Origin: Citrus sinensis | Lineage: Eukaryota > Streptophyta > Magnoliopsida > Sapindales > Rutaceae | Length of the DNA: 64,000 nucleotides | Assembly: GCF_022201045.2 (NCBI RefSeq) | Contig: NC_068561.1 | Span: 18,540,501 to 18,604,500, forward strand | Direction: 5' to 3' | Part shown: piece after piece, positions 34,611 through 46,248 of the stretch | How positions within the stretch are numbered: the first letter of the stretch is position 1 | Layout: every line of letters begins with the position of its first letter | Notes under the pieces: generated by a model | What the model was told of the DNA's origin: nothing | Database searches by the model: none | What the model saw: only the letters and a program-made list of their open reading frames with translations | Program-made: the position numbers and the translations under genes

Positions 34611-35165
34611 CACCGTCCTTACTTGTAAAACTATGTTAAACCCTTGCTAGTTACTCTCGCGCCAAAAACGTCAATCTTAAATAAACTATAATTAAATTAA
34701 ATTAAATTGTTTAACTTTCAGAGATTAAGGTAAGAACTTATTGGGGGGCAAAAAGAAATTAAGGTAACAACACGGGGGATATTGAAATTCGGCCGTTCCA
34801 TTCAACAACAGCTTCTCAAAGAAGTTTCTGTTTTCTGTCTGTGGGTCCATTTCGAAAGCATCAATTCGTGCTTTTTTCCACTGCGGGACCCATGTTAAAA
34901 CGAAATGAAACAGTATATTATTCTAATTTCTCACGGTCTCAGCACTTGAGTCAAAAAAAATTATTTATTTAATTGATCAATTTTAATGAGAAAACGCAAA
35001 TTCGGAGAGCATTTATTTAGATTTTCCAATGCTAGTACACCCTTTTTTTTTTTTTTTTTTTTAAAAAAAGTTTATTAAAAAAAGGAAATGGAAAACTCAG
35101 CCCGACGAAGCAAAAGAAAGAAGAGAATAAAGTGGCTGACTAGTACTATAAACGATCGGCTTCTC

Positions 35166-35190
35166 GGTCTCTCTCTCTCTCTCTCTCTCG
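35166..35190. promoter_or_regulatory. (CT)n tract in the LRAT copy 1 leader
   Basis: A CT dinucleotide run lies about 75-95 bases before the ATG. A longer one is at the same place in LRAT copy 2 (39308-39340). CT-rich leader tracts are frequent near plant transcription starts. Its retention in both paralogs suggests the tandem duplication carried the promoter along. Confidence 0.45.
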
Positions 35191-35261
35191 CTTCTTTATT
35201 TACCTGTTAGTGTAAGTAATCATAGGAAGTGTGAGGGAGAGAGAGAAGCAAATTGAGGAAA

Positions 35262-37939
35262 ATGGGTTTGCTGTCACAGAAGATCAAAAGAGAGGAGCTC
35301 AAAGTAGGAGATCACATCTATTCTTGGAGATACGCCTACGTTTATGCCCACCACGGTTGTTTTCTTTCCCTTGTTTTCTTTAATATTTATTTTATTTGTG
35401 CCGCATTTGCTTTATTTGTTTATATTTTGATCAGAACTTAATCTTAACGTTTAATACTTTCTCTAGATGAATGATGACAGACGGATTTTCATTAATTTGG
35501 ATTTTAATTCTTAATTTATCAGTGTTGCATTCATATTTCCTACACGTTAATTTTAGATTGCTTTAGATTGTCAAATAAGTGATTATACGATAATTTAACA
35601 CTCAGAAAAAGTGTTTTGTAAATATTTTCAAAAATGGATTATGTAAAAATTTGATCATCTAATAATCTAATTTTTTAACAAACTTTTAAAAGCATACGAA
35701 AGTAGCTTCTGAAAATCTAATTTTCTATTAATCTGATTTTGTGATATTTCATACGTAAATTGTCCTTACTTTAATTATATATTTTCAAAATTATCCTGAA
35801 ACAAAAATAATACATATAACTAATTATTATTATTACTTATAATTTTCAAATTTAACAAAACAAAATTAAAAAAAAAAAAAAAAGAACTGCCAGTGAGGTT
35901 TCCTGCGTCGTTGCCGGCGCTCGTCAAACAGACTTCATAGGCAACACCAATAATACTATTAGATTGAAAATCGTTTGAACAACGAAAATATTGCGTCTTC
36001 GTCGGAGAAGGAGATATTATGGCTGCACACGCGGTTAACAAATTATTCTGGCCACCACCAAGCGGTGACGTATTGAGGTGCACCACCACTCTCACTGAAC
36101 AGTTTGGCAACATATGACTATGATTATGGTGGTTTTGAAGCCAAGTTCAATGCTGTTTAAGCAACGGTTAATGGTGGCCGTAAACTTAGAGTGCTGCGTT
36201 CTCCACCGCCGCGCTTCCGATACTGGATAAATTTCTACCATTTAATAGAGTATCATATTCGCGATCGGTGGTGCCTATTTAATCAGTTTCCGGCATATAT
36301 TTTCGAATGCCGGCGACGGCGACGACGCCGACAACGGAACCTCGAATGTTTTTTTATTTTTATTTTACATAAATATTTTGTTTATATTAAAATTTTAATT
36401 AAAACTAAAGATTCTATATCTTATTTTAATATAATAAAATTTGTACATTTTAGTCATTGTATATAAATATTCTAATTTTAGTATTGATATACCAAATGAT
36501 TGTATTGAATCTAAATTTACCAAAACATAATCAGAATCCAATGTAAAAGTGATCGCTTGAGAATGTAAAGCAATCCCTTATACACCACAATGTCATTTTA
36601 TCTATTTTGCTCTCTAAGATTTTGCTTTCTTAGTGTTTTTACTCTTCCTTTCTTTGGATTTTAATAGATGTTCGTCAAAGCTTATTAACCTGTCATTAAT
36701 GGGGTAACCAAAATTTAGTTGTATGCTGTCACGGCTCGTGCCGATTTTTAATGTCATTTTTATTGCTTTCAATCTCTAAGATTTTCTTCCGATGTGGTAT
36801 AAATTGCAGATGTAAGTATCAATTTTCTATTTATTTGATATCTCTGGAGTGTGATCTGATTTTGAAGTTTTGAGTGATCCAAAGTAACTGAGCATTTCAA
36901 ATGAAAGGTGACAACTGGGTAAGCCACAAAGGCTAATCCTTCTTTTCCAATTTACACCATCTATTGAACTTATCACAACTTTGAAAACTTTTGTGGATTC
37001 TAGTTGCACTGCTCTTAAAATCTAATTCTTCACTGATTTTAGTTGACGAATTCTTTATTTTCATGGGATTTTTCATCCAAGAAACTGTTGATTAGCTTCC
37101 TCGTTAACCTGACGTTGACTGTATATTTTGCCTCTAAGATGATATACCTTCTTTGTTTTGTAATTAGACTTCTCAGTACAATTTCGTAGGCAAACTTTTA
37201 AATATCGTATACAATCATTGTATACTAATTGGCAAGTGGAAAGTTGAAAAACGTTTTAACATAGGATTATGAAATTCAATAACTGTTTTGTTGACTTACG
37301 TTCCAATATGAACCAGGAATATACATCGGCGCTGGCCTGGTGATCCATTTCACTCAGGGAGCAGGCCGGGAAATTGGCACTGGAACCTTTTTAGACCGCA
37401 TCGTTATTAGCTCATCTCCTGCTCGTCCCTCAGTTGATCCATGCCCAAGGTGTGGCGAGAACTCGAGGGATAATGGTGTCATCCTATCCTGCATTGATTG
37501 TTTTCTTGACGGTGGCAAGCTCTACCTCTTTGAGTATTATGTCCCAGCGGCAGCCTTTCTCGCCAAACCTCGAGGGGGGACTTGCACCACTGCCAAGTCC
37601 GACCCTCCAGAAGAGGTGATCCACCGTGCTACTTTCCTCCTTGAGAACGGTTTTGGTGACTACAACGTGTTCAAGAACAACTGTGAGGACTTCTCAATCT
37701 ACTGTAAAACGGGTCTTCTTGTAACAACTGTCCTCAGTGTTGGTCGGAGCGGGCAGGCGACATCCTTGTTTGCCGCTGTAAGCACTGCTGTTTCTTTACC
37801 ACTCCGATATTTGATTGCCGGCTACACTGGCGGGACAGTTTTCGGCTATGGTTTGTATTGTGCTAACCGATATGCTTCTGATATTGGAGTGCGTCGTGAT
37901 GCGGCTAGAGTCCCAGTTGAGAGTCTTGTTCGCCGCTGA
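35262..37939 (+). CDS. LRAT/NC-domain protein (LEAD-SENSITIVE1-like), copy 1
   Basis: Two exons, 35262-35355 and 37317-37939, give 238 residues. Exon 1 (MGLLSQKIKREELKVGDHIY...) ends at the conserved HHG; exon 2 continues IYIGAGLVIHFTQGAG. The LRAT/NlpC-like signature is complete: His in AHHG, a second His in VIHF, and the Cys motif NNCEDFSIYCKTG (about residue 140). Two CxxC pairs (CPRCG and SCIDC) lie between them. Plant members include LEAD-SENSITIVE1; enzymatic activity is unproven. Compared with copy 2 the end is short (VPVESLVRR) because a duplicated 3' segment follows at once. The intron is ~1.96 kb, about 600 bp longer than in copy 2, with a GC-rich block at 35880-36350. Confidence 0.9.
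35880..36350. other. GC-richer insert-like block in intron 1 of LRAT copy 1
   Basis: This block stands out from its AT-rich surroundings by GC-rich, CpG-containing sequence (gccggcgacggcgacgacgccg, given in part, near 36310) and by poly-A at its left edge. No matching block was seen in the paralogous intron of copy 2. No clear inverted ends or target duplication were found. It may be captured gene sequence in a transposon, or an old retroposed piece. Confidence 0.4.
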
Positions 37940-38110
37940 TACTTACTACCAGCTGCAGCGGCCTGGTGGGTGTGGTGATATGGTATGTATTGTGTTAGCA
38001 GATATGTTTCTGATTTTGGGAGTACGGCGTGATGTGGTTAAAGTCCTAGTTGAGAGGCTTGTTGGTCATCCTATCTTTGAACCATGCTAGTCTTGCGTCT
38101 GATGATATTT
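37930..38110 (+). pseudogene. Duplicated 3' end of the LRAT last exon
   Basis: Directly after the stop of LRAT copy 1, the sequence from about 37930 repeats the last ~170 coding bases of an LRAT gene (compare ggtatgtattgtgttagc and gtgatgtggttaaagtcc with 41383-41460 in copy 2). It is not in one open frame. The junction (cgccgctgatac against caccgctccgatac) shows short shared sequence. The result is that copy 1 ends early and the old tail lies downstream, untranslated. Confidence 0.75.
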
Positions 38111-39302
38111 GCCAGAGAATAATGAGTTTTTCACTCCAGATTATTTTTTTTGTTGGGTGCTGTCTTTTTTCTTTGTATGATTGTATCAAGACGTGTCTCA
38201 TTACTCAACTGGGTCCTCATAGATGTAGAATTATGATTTAAAAGATGTACCCTGGATATTTATAGGACTCGGAAATGTGTGTTGATATTATATTACAAGG
38301 ATGCAGTTTAATTAAAGTTCAACTTGAAAATATGCTTTAATGGAGATGAACTCATGAATAAATAAAAAACACACGAGGAAACTTGAACTTCATTAAGTGA
38401 AATCTAATCATCCATCCAATTGCATATTGATGGAACGTCAGACAAGCAAGTTACAGTTTTATTCTAAGCCAAAGAATGGTTTATCTAAATTTTTTGATTA
38501 CATACGATTTTTCTTATCTCCTCTCTTGATCAATAACCTCAAATCAAAATTGCTTTTCCCATGCTATGTTAAAAGCTTGCTGTATGTGTATAAGTTTTTT
38601 TTTTTTTTTTTAAAAGCTGTATTTGCATGGTCAGTTAAGAATAACTAAAAATTAATATAATTTTGGTAGAAGGATAAAATAGCAGATGTAAAAGTGGAAC
38701 TTGTGAAGAACAAAAGAGGGGTTTTAGTAACACCACTTTAGAAGAAATCTGCTACGAAGCCCACTAGCAAACCAAACCAGTCCAAAAAAATCTATTAGCC
38801 CAAAGAACTGAAGATATCAAATTGTGAAAATTGAAACTGAAAAAGCGTTAATAAAATAAAAGAGACTCCTAGTTGAAACAGTGAAAGAGAGATAAAGTGC
38901 ACATAATTTTATATATTTTTAGGATCAGCAAGCATGACAAACAGCTCACTGTTTAGTCAAGTAAAATTTTGAATTTGTTATAATATTTTAAATGAAATCT
39001 CCTTTTAGTAAAACAAAATATTAATAATAATAACAAAAATAACGAGAACTAAATTTCAAATTAAAATTTGAAATTTAAAACTTGTAAATTGTAATTAATA
39101 AACGAGTAATGTATTTTGCTTGTAATTCTTAAAAACCCCTTGGTAGTTAGTAGTAATTACCCTCACGCCAAATACGTTAATGTTCAAAATAAAATTAAAT
39201 TAAAGATTAAAAATTAAAATTCCTTTCAGTTTCAGATTAAAGAAAGCAAAATAACGAAGGAAGAAGAGACCAGAGAGCCTTACAAGCAAAGGAAACGATT
39301 AG

Positions 39303-39343
<41 letters not shown>

Positions 39344-39388
39344 TCTTTGTGGTCTTACGAAGAGAGAGAAACAAGCACGTTGGGTGGA
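38111..39388. other. Intergenic between LRAT copies 1 and 2
   Basis: No gene is seen. The first ~200 bases are LRAT copy 1 3'UTR. The last ~300 (about 39080-39388), including ttacc(ct)cacgcca and a long (CT)n run at 39308-39340, correspond to the region before copy 1 and act as the promoter/leader of copy 2. Confidence 0.5.
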
Positions 39389-41521
39389 ATGGGTTTGTTC
39401 TCAAATAAGATCAAGAGAGAGGAGCTCAAAGCTGGCGATCACATTTATTCTTGGCGAAACGCCTACGTTTATGCCCATCACGGTTGTTTCTTTTTTCTTT
39501 TCTTAATAGAAACTGTTGTGATTCTCTCCTAGTGCTAATCCGTCAGTTTAATCACTTATCTATTGGGTTACTTTTGGTTACATTTGAATTGCATTTGAAT
39601 AAGCTAATAGTTTATTTTAAGTAGTTAATTGTCATTAGGGAGGTTATGTTTGAATTATTTTTTAGTCATTTTTCACTTCCAAGTTTTTATCAAGAACTAA
39701 ATCTTGACCTTTAATACTTTCTCAAGATGTATGATGGCAGTTGGGTTTTCATCAATTTTGGATTTTGAAATTTACCCTGGGAAATTTTATGTTTGTTAAT
39801 TTTTATTTTGGTTGACATGTTTCTTATAATTATTGGAATTTAGTAGGTGAAGGCGTGAAGCTCTGACTTTAAGCTGTATTGGCTTGGTGTTTTTATGTGT
39901 ATTTTTACTCTTTATTTCTATGGATTTCTTGCACTTATGTTGAATCATAAACCTGCTTTGCCTTAGGTTTATGTGAAAAAATGTTGGTGGACTTGTTATC
40001 TGTGTGTTATTTTAGACTTGATTGAGTATTATTCAGATGGATTAAGGGTACAATTGTCAGTATAGCAAGTTGTCTTCACAATTGCAGTTTGGAAAAGTGT
40101 ATTGATTATTTGGAAGTAAAGAAGACTTTGAATTTTGCTTGTTTCCGGTTTGGAGAATTTTCCTTGTGATAGATATTAGTCAAAACCATGTTGTCATTAA
40201 TGGCATAGATGAACTTCAGTGGTATACGGACATGCCTATTTTCAATTTTAAGAGTGCTAAAATCTCAGTTTTATCTCTTGCTCTCTATGGGTTTCACACC
40301 CATGTAGTTTGAATTGTATACGTGAATATCTATTGTGTATTTGAGATCGTTGAACTGTGACCCAAATATGAAGTTTTGAAGTACTGAGTGACTCAAATTA
40401 AATAATTGGTTATGTCAAATGAAAAGCAGCAACTGTAGAACACAAGCCACAAAGACTAATGCTTCTTTTCCAATTTAGACTATTGATTGAACTTATCACA
40501 ACTTTCTTAATTTTGACAACGTTTGGTGGAGTCTAGTTGCACTTCTCCTAAATCTAATACTTAGAAGGATTCTTTATTTTCATGAGATGTTTCGTTCAAG
40601 TAATTGTTGATTCAGTCTTCCTACTGAACCTGATATGGACAGTGCAGATATTTTTCCTCAAACAGAATATACCTTCATTGGTTGGTAATTAGACTATTCA
40701 ATTCACTTTCATGGACAAACTTTTAAATATCATGTGCAAGCTGCATTGTATGTACCAATCAGCAAGTGAAATTTTGAAAAACCTTTTAGCATAGGATTAT
40801 AAGATTCAATAATAGTTTTGCCAACTTACACTTCCAATATGAACCAGGAGTATATGTTGGTGATGGAATGGTGATCCATTTCACTCGGGGAGCAGGTCAG
40901 GAAATTGGCACTGGAACTGTTTTAGACCGTATCATTTTTAGTTCATCTCCTGCTCGTCCTTCAGATAATCCATGTCCCAGGTGTGGTGATTACTGGAGGG
41001 ATGATGGAGTCATCCTATCCTGCATTGACTGTTTTCTTTACGGTGGGGAGCTTTACCTCTTTGAGTATGATGTCTCACCAGCTCTCTTTCTCGCCAAACC
41101 TCGAGGAGGGACTTGCACACTTGCCAAATCTGATCCACCAGAAGATGTCGCCCATCGTGCCAATTTCCTCCTCCAGAATGGTTTTGGTGTCTACCATGTG
41201 TTCAGGAACAACTGTGAGGACTTTGCAATCTACTGTAAAACAGGTCTTCTTGTGATAACTAGCCTCAGCGTTGGTCGGAGTGGGCAGGCAGCATCCTTGC
41301 TAGCTGCTGTAAGTGCTGTTGTTTCTTCACCGCTCCGATACTTGACTACCAGCTGCACTGGCCTGGCAGCAGTGGGTTATGGAATGTATTGTGTTAGCCG
41401 ATTGGTTTCTGATATTGGAGTACGACGTGATGTGGCTAGAGTCCCCGTTGAGAGGCTTGTTGCCCATCCTAGTTTAGACGATGCAAGTCTGGCATCTGAT
41501 AATAACGCCAAAGAAGGATGA
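39389..41521 (+). CDS. LRAT/NC-domain protein (LEAD-SENSITIVE1-like), copy 2
   Basis: Two exons, 39389-39482 and 40848-41521, give 255 residues, the fullest version of this gene in the window. Exon lengths match copy 1 (exon 1 is 94 bases in both). Motifs: GDHIYSWRNAYVYAHHG closing exon 1, VIHFTRGAGQEIG, CPRCG and SCIDC, and NNCEDFAIYCKTG with the presumed catalytic Cys. A hydrophobic stretch around residues 175-220 may contact membrane. The C-terminus is RLVAHPSLDDASLASDNNAKEG. Intron 1 (1,365 bp) contains the left breakpoint of the later tandem duplication, at about 40220. Confidence 0.92.
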
Positions 41522-42126
41522 TATATTGACTCCCAATTATCTTTTTGGATGTGTCTTTTGTTGTTGTATTAAGTGTCTCATTGATCATTGGATGTATCTT
41601 TGTTGTACTAAGTGTCTCATTGGTCAATTGGGTCCTTCAAAACGTAGAAATATGCTCTTCATTGTAATGGGATATTTATTTGTATCCATTAGCCTCACTC
41701 CTGACTTCTGTTTAAAACTAGAATATGAGTTTTTTTTTTTTTAATATTACATTACAATGATACAGCTCAATCAAAACCCAGCTTGATAATTTGCTCCAAT
41801 AAACGAACCCTTGAGATGAGAAGGTGACAATCTCCAAGTCTCAGGAGCGGTTACTGGTTGAGCTGTAATTCACAGTTTCACATACACATAATTTTTCTTG
41901 TATCCTCTCTTAATCAGTCACCTTAATCGAAAATTACTTCTTCTTATTACCACTACTACACTATCTTGCTAGTGGGACACCTTTTTTTCTATTTTTTTTG
42001 CCAGAATATAGATGTGTTTTTTTTTTTTTTTTTTGTTCAACTAAGTCTAAGAAGATAAAAATCCTAATTTTTGTAACATAATAAAAAAAATCAAAACTAA
42101 GATAGAGAAAACATTAAAGTGAAATT

Positions 42127-42490
42127 TTGGAGCAAGGGAGGCTGAAACTCTTGGCATCCGAGAGGCCCTTAGTTGGCTTAAAGGATTGCAGTTTCCTTGT
42201 GTTATTCTAGAGACGGATTGCTCACGAGTGTTCCAAGCTTTAGTTGAGCAGTTTTCGAGGCCTAATGGTTTTGGGTTAATAATTGATGAATGTCGAGCTT
42301 TACCTATGTCTATAGGAGAGTGCAATTCTCATTTGTGCGTCGATCTGCGAACCTACCTGCTCACTTTATTGCAAGAACAGGAGGTTCTATGTCAGGTGCT
42401 CAAGAATTAAATTTTGTTCCACCTTTGAGGTTATTAAACAGTTTGTAATTCGCTTTGTTTAATGAAATTGCTTTCCTTAAAAAAAAAAAA
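42127..42490 (+). mobile_element. 5'-truncated LINE (L1-type) with 16-bp target duplication
   Basis: ACATTAAAGTGAAATT occurs at 42111-42126 and again at 42491-42506, and the insert between ends in about 12 A. The coding remnant, starting EAETLGIREALSWLKGLQ and continuing ILETDCSRVFQAL, is the C-terminal RNase H-like domain of plant L1 LINEs. The frame shifts after GECNSH: the adjacent frame continues FVRRSANLPAHFIARTGG. Only the last ~360 bases were inserted. Block B has an uninterrupted site at about 47535-47550 (gagaaaacgttaaagtga), so insertion came after the block duplication or the copy was lost. Confidence 0.88.
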
Positions 42491-43261
42491 ACATTAAAGT
42501 GAAATTAGTTTTAGATGTGACGTCCAATATCTAGCTTAATTAATTACAAATATATTGTTAGACATTTTTTGAAAATATTTTGATGGGTCGTGTTAAAGGG
42601 TTTGGCCAACACATGGCACGTTATCCGTTTAATAATTCTTTCATTAATTTGATAAATGGATTAAGAATATAAACTTTAATACGATAAAAAAAATGTTGAT
42701 TCGAAAACAATTCATTTAATAATTTTGGATTTTTTATTTGTGTCACATTATATTGAGATATTTTACCGAGAATTGACCTAAGTGAGTTTTCCTAGAATTC
42801 TACTTGTGAAAATATATCAATAGAATCGTAAAAGGGAATTCTGCCGGTTGAAAAAAAAATGTAAAAGAGACAATAAAAATTTGAAATCATAACTGAAATT
42901 AGCCGTCGTCCGTCACCACCCTAGCTCCGGTGTCACCGTTTGGTAGGCAAAGTGGTGTTGGGTACTCCTTCAGAGTTATTGTTATTATTTTCAGCCTTTG
43001 GAGATTTTATTTTGTGGTTGTTTGTTTATTTAATTTTATTTTTTTGGCTGATGGGAAGCAATTTAAACAATTTAAATAAGTTTGCTTTTTAATTTGAGGA
43101 GTTTATATGTTATGATTGCACATTGGTTGCGGCTAGGAATTTGGTTCTTTCCTTGTTGCATTCTTTTTTGCTATGATTCAAAACGTTTTCTCTTGTAGGA
43201 ACTTTCAGAGATAGAGAGAAAGGAAAAAAAATTAAAGACGATTGTAGTAAGTAGCCGACAG

Positions 43262-45007
43262 ATGGAGTCTCTTTCTTGCATTACAGGTTACTTGGCTATA
43301 CTATTATACTCCTTCCAAATTATTATTATTATTATTATTATTATTTGATGTTTAGTTTGCTAATATAATTGCTGGGTTTGTTAATTCCCCAGACAAGAAT
43401 TCGTTTCTGCACTGTAATAAGAAAATAAAAAGAGAGATTGTGAGTGAAGATTATACTTGCGTTCATGATCGCCTCAGTGAACTCTCTGATCATGTTCTTG
43501 TAAATGTCTTATCTTGCTTGACTATACAAGAAGCAGCAAGGACCAGCATACTATCAAGTAGATGGAGATATTTATGGAAGTGGTTTACTGGTTGTTTGAA
43601 CTTTCACAATTCACTCACAACGGCGGCCCATAAATTTGAATTGAGAGATGATAAGGTGTTTGATGTAGAAAGGCGCAAGTTTGTGAGTTGGGTCAATCAA
43701 GTTTTAAGATCACTTCAAAGTCGCACCATGGAAGAGTTAAGGATTCGTTTTGATGTAACCTCTGACGATGATATACATAATTGGATCAAATTTGCAGTAG
43801 AAAAGAAAGTTGGAAGGCTTGAGTTGAACTTTAGAAGATTTCTGGCTGGTCGTTGGGAAGTTGGCCAATACAATTTTCCACCACATTTTGTTAGTTATTC
43901 CAGCTTCTGTTCTCTTACAGAATTAAGTTTGATAAATGTAGCTATAACAGGAGATGTTCTTGCACATTTGCTGTCTTACTGCCCCCTTCTTGAGGTTTTA
44001 AGTGTTATTCAATCAGTATGTCTGAAGCATCTTAAAGTTTCTGGTTCGTTACTGAAGCTGAAGTACTTAAAGTTAGGTTATTTGGAGTGTCTTGAAATTG
44101 ATGCCCCGAATCTCATATCTTTTGAATTTAACGGACCAGCAAAGCCTATTTGTTTAGGAAAAGTTCGTCTTGTTGAGGTATCTTTTGGTGGCTCTTTTAG
44201 CAACTACATCATGAAAAACCTATGCTGGCTTTCAAGTTTTCTTGTGCGATTGCATACTCTTAAATTGAACCTAGCTTTGCCAGTAAGTGTGCCTTACCTT
44301 TATATTCACTGCAATTGTCATTGATTCTTTGGCCTTAAAATTTTGTTGGTGTTGATGTGTTTTTGTTTCTTATTTTATCAAGTGGAAGGTGTATCCAGTA
44401 CCTGAGGTGGCCGTCTATTATAATCTTCCTGAGTTATATAATCTGAAGCATTTGGAGATGGAAATAGATTTATTAGATGATGATCACCTCCTTCCTTGTG
44501 CATCTTTCTTGAATGCAGCTACTTCATTATATAAGTTTACACTGAAGGTAATTTTTTTCTTGATTTCTTGATGAATAATGTTTTTCATAACATAGATGTG
44601 CTTTTAGTTTTAATGGTGCAGAATATAATCATTGCGTTTATATTTTGGGAATATTTTGTTGACATGACTGTCTTTGCCCTTGGTCTCAGTTATATGATGT
44701 AAAGCCATTTGCTGAATGGGTACAGACTATCAAGGATCACATATATTCAAGTCTTAGTGAATTAATAAGCATTAGGGAGTTGGAAGTGGTAGGATTGGAA
44801 GGGTGTGGAGCTGATACGGATTTTGTGATATGTTTGATTGAGAATGCTGAACTGTTGGAGAAGATAATTATTGATCCTTGTAAAACATGGATTCTGGGAA
44901 CTCCTTATGAATCTAGTTACAGGGAATGTGCTGAATATCAATCCAACAGAAGGCAAGCTATTCAGTTGGCAGCAAGACTTCCTTTATGGGAATTTGTCAT
45001 ACTGTAG
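43262..45007 (+). CDS. F-box/FBD/LRR protein
   Basis: Four exons, 43262-43286, 43393-44282, 44383-44547 and 44690-45007, join in frame to 465 residues. The 25-base first exon (MESLSCIT) is needed because the long frame otherwise begins without an ATG. The F-box is DRLSELSDHVLVNVLSCLTI...ARTSILSSRWRYLW at about residues 30-70. Leucine-rich repeats follow (LTELSLINVAITGDVLAHLL, LEVLSV, LKYLKL). An FBD-like C-terminus ends ARLPLWEFVIL. F-box/FBD proteins serve as substrate receptors of SCF ubiquitin ligases; the target is unknown and many members are short-lived genes. It sits inside duplicated block A. Confidence 0.85.
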
Positions 45008-46248
45008 ATAAATAAATTATTGTGAATTATTGATTGGAGTGCGATCTGTCGTTATTGGTAATTTTTATCATTAGATTGGAAATGAACAAAACCCCATTGT
45101 TTTCATTTTCTAGTTACTGCTATTAACGGAATTAATGCTGAGCATGGTACTTTCTAATGGTAAGTTGATGAAAGTGTCACAATATTTATTATTTAATTTG
45201 CTTTTACGAGTGCTATATGTATATATATATATAGCTAAGCCGCACGGTTTAATAGCATTAATAATTATTATATTGTTAAATTACTCGGGTTAATATTTTT
45301 TCGGACTTCAACAAAATCTAAAATTCTATATTAGAATATTTCTCTCTCTATATATATATATATATATATGAAGCAGAGGAAAAGAGAAGAAGAAACATTT
45401 GCTTAGTCTGTATAGTAGTCTGTATAGTAGCCCGCGTAAAGTCAAAAACTGCAGAACATCACAATTTCAAATTTAACACTCAAACTAAAATGTAGTTAGA
45501 AAATTTCATAGAATACTAAAACTGGTTTCAAAAATTGAGCTGAAGATGTAATCTGAGACAATATTTGGATGGTCAGTCTAGCACAATTCTCTGACCGCCG
45601 CAAAGACTTCAGTAGTGAACAGACATGCCTATTTTCAATTTTAAGAGTGCTAAAATCTCAGTTTTATCTCTCTTCCTTTCTAAAGGTTTTACGTTTTACA
45701 CCGATGTAGTTTAAATTTCACATGTGAATATCTATTTTGTATCTGAGATCGTTGAACTGTGACCCAAATATGAAGTTTCGAAATACTGAGTGATTCAAAT
45801 TAAATAATTGGTTATGTCAAATGAAAGGCGGCAACCGTAGAACACAAGCCACAAAGGCTGATGCTTCTTTTCCAATCTAGACTATATATTGAACTTATCA
45901 CAACTTTCCTAATTTTGACAACTTTTGGTGGAGTCTAGTTGCACTGCTCCTAAATCTAATACTTAGAAGGATTCTTTAATTCCATGAGATGCTTTGTTCA
46001 AGTAATTTTTTATTAGTCTTCCTACTGAACCTGATATGGACAGTGCATATATTTTTCCTCAAACATAATATACCTTCATTGGTTGGTAATTAGACTATTC
46101 AATTCACTTTCATAGGCAAACTTTTAAATATCATGTGCAAGCTGCGTTGTATATACCAATCAGCAAGTGAAAATTTGAAAAACCTTTTAGCATAGAATTA
46201 TAAGATTCAATAATAATTTTGCTAACTTACGCTTCCAATATGAACCAG

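Larger units (their letters stand above)
33295..35261. other. Intergenic between divergent genes, with an old tandem repeat
   Basis: The flanking genes point away from each other, so both promoters lie here. The middle is an old direct duplication (listed separately). The right end (about 34580-35261) resembles the sequence before the second LRAT gene and is the shared promoter/5'UTR. Confidence 0.55.
40220..45612. repeat. Tandem segmental duplication, block A
   Basis: Block A runs from inside intron 1 of LRAT copy 2, through its exon 2 and 3' region, to beyond the F-box gene. Block B (about 45613-51220) repeats it in the same order. The join is visible: acttcagtggtatacggacatgcc at about 40213 is matched by acttcagtagtgaacagacatgcc at about 45608. 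Confidence 0.85.

Noticed and set aside
35820-36113. 97-codon minus-strand frame in LRAT copy 1 intron
   Set aside because: Interrupted by a poly-Phe run from poly-A and without family match; it may be captured coding sequence but cannot be called a gene.
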